Under the pieces are notes generated by a model that was given only the letters and a program-made list of their open reading frames with translations, did not search any database and was not told the origin of the DNA. Below, in pieces: positions 62,571-64,000 of a stretch of DNA of 64,000 bases. The DNA lies in contig OW051472.1 in assembly GCA_932521025.1 (NCBI GenBank), forward strand, positions 6,200,001-6,264,000, given 5' to 3'. A program made the translations under genes and the position numbers. Source of the DNA: Oscheius onirici (lineage: Eukaryota; Nematoda; Chromadorea; Rhabditida; Rhabditidae). The stretch's first letter is position 1, and each line of letters starts with the position of its first letter.

Positions 62571-63718
62571 AATTTTCATGTCACCCGGTCTAATGCCTTC
62601 GCACAAACACAGTTTTCCATTAAAATAGTCTCTTTGCAATAAAACTGTTTCTAGATAATTGTCCTCAAAAGGTTCAAAACATTTAATGTTGGGTATTCGC
62701 GTCGAGACCAGACCTTTCAGTCGTGGCAGCCAGCATGTCGATAGCAGTCAAATCCACACATTATTCGTCCTCATTATAGTCTAACCTTTCTATTATTTTT
62801 TCTGTCTATTAGGCTCAACTGGTACAAATAGTCAGAGAAGAAAACATTCACAATTTGGTTGCTACAATGGTGTGACTCCTTGTTTTTGTCAACAAACTCT
62901 GAATCCAGAGCTCCTCTTTGCCCGTCTTCTGAACTAGAGTCTCCCTTGAACAATTCCGAGTAAAAGATTACGACATCTTGTTTGAAAGCTTTCAAAATTT
63001 CCACGAAACTCAAAACTTTCGCGTCTTCTAATTGTAAGAAAAACTTGGCTTGGCAAAATTTGCGAATTTTCCACGACGTATAGAGGTTAGAGTGCTTCAA
63101 AGTTATTACCTCCCTCGAGTTCTTTTAGGTAGGTAGGTTCTGTTTTGAAAAAGTTGTACGTATGGCGTCTATGAAAAAAAGAATGCTATAGTAACTCTTA
63201 GCGCCGGACCATTATGGGCGCGTTTGTCTCACCTTGTATAGACTCCAGTTTTCTAAACTTTTCCGTTTTCTCAGTCTAAAAAGAACTCTCGTAAAGCCTC
63301 AAAATTAACAGACAATAGTCTCCTAGGTGACGCTTGTGGACTGCCCAAATAGACCAGGAAATGAAGAAGAAATTGTCTTTTTATAGTCCTAACTCTTCCC
63401 AAAACTTGATTCCTCCGATCTCTCAACTAGATATTGGTCGGCAGGGAAGGGATCTAATCTAGATTGATCTTGTGAACGAATAGACACAGTTCTACATCAA
63501 AGAGATCCAGTTGGACTTCAAAAGTCTCGAACAAATTCAATAGACTGCTCAAGTGGTTCCTCTTCCCTACCAGACGTGTCTTATCAGTTTGACTCACCTC
63601 CGGCGACCGACAATCGGTTCTTTACGGAAATTTCCGCTAATTTTTCGAAGAGAAAATACTTATGTCCTCCCTTTTCCTTGTTCTCTAATAAGAAGTCGTC
63701 TCAATAAAATGTACAGGT
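62571..63718. other. Intergenic region
   Basis: Between the small gene and the nonaspanin. A minus frame (63100-62774) of 108 codons lacks an ATG and exon signals. A fragment at about 63195-63235 (CCATTATGGGCGCG) resembles the end of the mariner element at 17.4 kb but is not paired. Otherwise nothing is seen. Confidence 0.4.
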
Positions 63719-64000
63719 ATGAGGCCGATTGTTCTCTTGGCCTTGGGGGCTGTGACCCTCTCGTCGGCCTTCTACCTCCCCGGTCTTGCTCCGGTCAACT
63801 TTTGCGAAAAATCGAATGAGAAAGCCAGCTGCCCGGTACGTTTTTTTAATTTCCTTCTTTCTTTTAGAATTCTGACTGTTGTCAAGATCGTTTAGTGATA
63901 TAATTATCTCAAATCCGTGAAATAACTTCCTTTTCAGTCGGCTGTGAGTCTTTTTGTTAACCATCTGGACAGCGACCAGTCCGTCATCCCATACGAGTAC
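63719..64000 (+). CDS. TM9SF2-like nonaspanin, N-terminus only
   Basis: Exon 1 63719-63835 and the start of exon 2 from 63938, running off the window. Signal peptide (IVLLALGAVTLSSA) is followed directly by the family hallmark FYLPGLAPVNFCEKS, then CPSAVSLFVNHLDSDQSVI and PYEY, matching the N-terminal luminal domain of TM9SF2/TM9SF4 proteins. These nine-span proteins act in Golgi and endosomal sorting. The nine membrane helices lie outside the window. An acceptor (GTACAG) sits 2 nt before the ATG. Confidence 0.9.

Noticed and set aside
62774-63100. 108-codon minus-strand frame
   Set aside because: No ATG, no acceptor, no recognised domain.
63190-63240. Second mariner end (CCATTATGGGCGCG)
   Set aside because: Similarity is limited to about 15 bp, with no partner repeat or TA-flanked element nearby.

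Overview
The window looks like nematode nuclear DNA, most likely from a free-living rhabditid-type worm. The genes are intron-rich, most introns are 33-70 nt and end in TTTTCAG or a variant, and many start codons lie 0-40 nt after an extra TTTCAG that has no upstream exon, as expected for spliced-leader trans-splicing. The gene families agree: cuticle collagen, a hedgehog-related WRT/QUA-type protein, divergent F-box-like paralogs, a KIN-16-type receptor kinase, a worm CK1-type kinase, a vWA plus C-type lectin protein, and an amidated -SMAF neuropeptide precursor. The exact species cannot be read from the sequence. Almost every gene below was assembled by hand from exons whose splice phases add up to a whole number of codons.

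Layout: 0.2-1.9 kb (-) CNNM metal transporter. 2.6-6.3 kb (+) two tandem F-box-like paralogs, the second carrying a foldback element in an intron. 6.4-7.0 kb (-) small multi-pass membrane protein. 8.2-15.3 kb (-) 12-exon NOS1AP/CAPON (DYC-1) ortholog with a 3.2 kb intron. 15.3-23 kb gene-poor, with an internally deleted mariner relic (17.4-17.9) and a CG-rich inverted-repeat element (21.9-22.8). 23.1-24.4 kb (+) secreted Ser-rich protein. 24.6-26.0 kb (+) vWA plus C-type lectin. 27.7-29.9 kb (+) Cys-loop channel subunit. 33.1-33.9 kb (+) neuropeptide precursor. 34.0-35.4 kb (-) QUA-1/warthog-like secreted protein. 36.8-37.0 kb (+) small candidate gene. 37.1-40.9 kb wreckage: an orphan C-terminal exon, a dead RTE-like LINE, a possible SINE and a broken F-box-like pseudogene, almost all on the minus strand. 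41.4-43.8 kb (-) GT49 glycosyltransferase.

45.1-46.9 kb (+) basic Ser-rich protein with an unrelated gene nested on the opposite strand of its last intron. 46.9-48.6 kb (-) cuticle collagen, ending 8 bp from the previous gene. 49.0-51.8 kb (-) CK1-like kinase with a long Pro/Ser-rich N-terminus. 52.8-53.1 kb (+) BAF-1. 54.0-55.0 kb (-) profilin (PFN-1 type). 56.9-58.4 kb (+) ectodomain-only copy of a receptor kinase, followed at 58.6-61.2 kb (+) by the full receptor tyrosine kinase. 61.4-62.0 kb (+) secreted Cys-rich protein, possibly in an operon with a small gene at 62.1-62.6 kb (+). 63.7 kb to the edge (+) start of a TM9SF2-like nonaspanin.

The genes do not form one pathway. The points most worth following are the tandem receptor/decoy pair, the four GC-AG introns confirmed by reading frame (one able to switch the neuropeptide output), the nested gene at 46.2-46.7 kb, and several small repeat families that sit mainly in introns.
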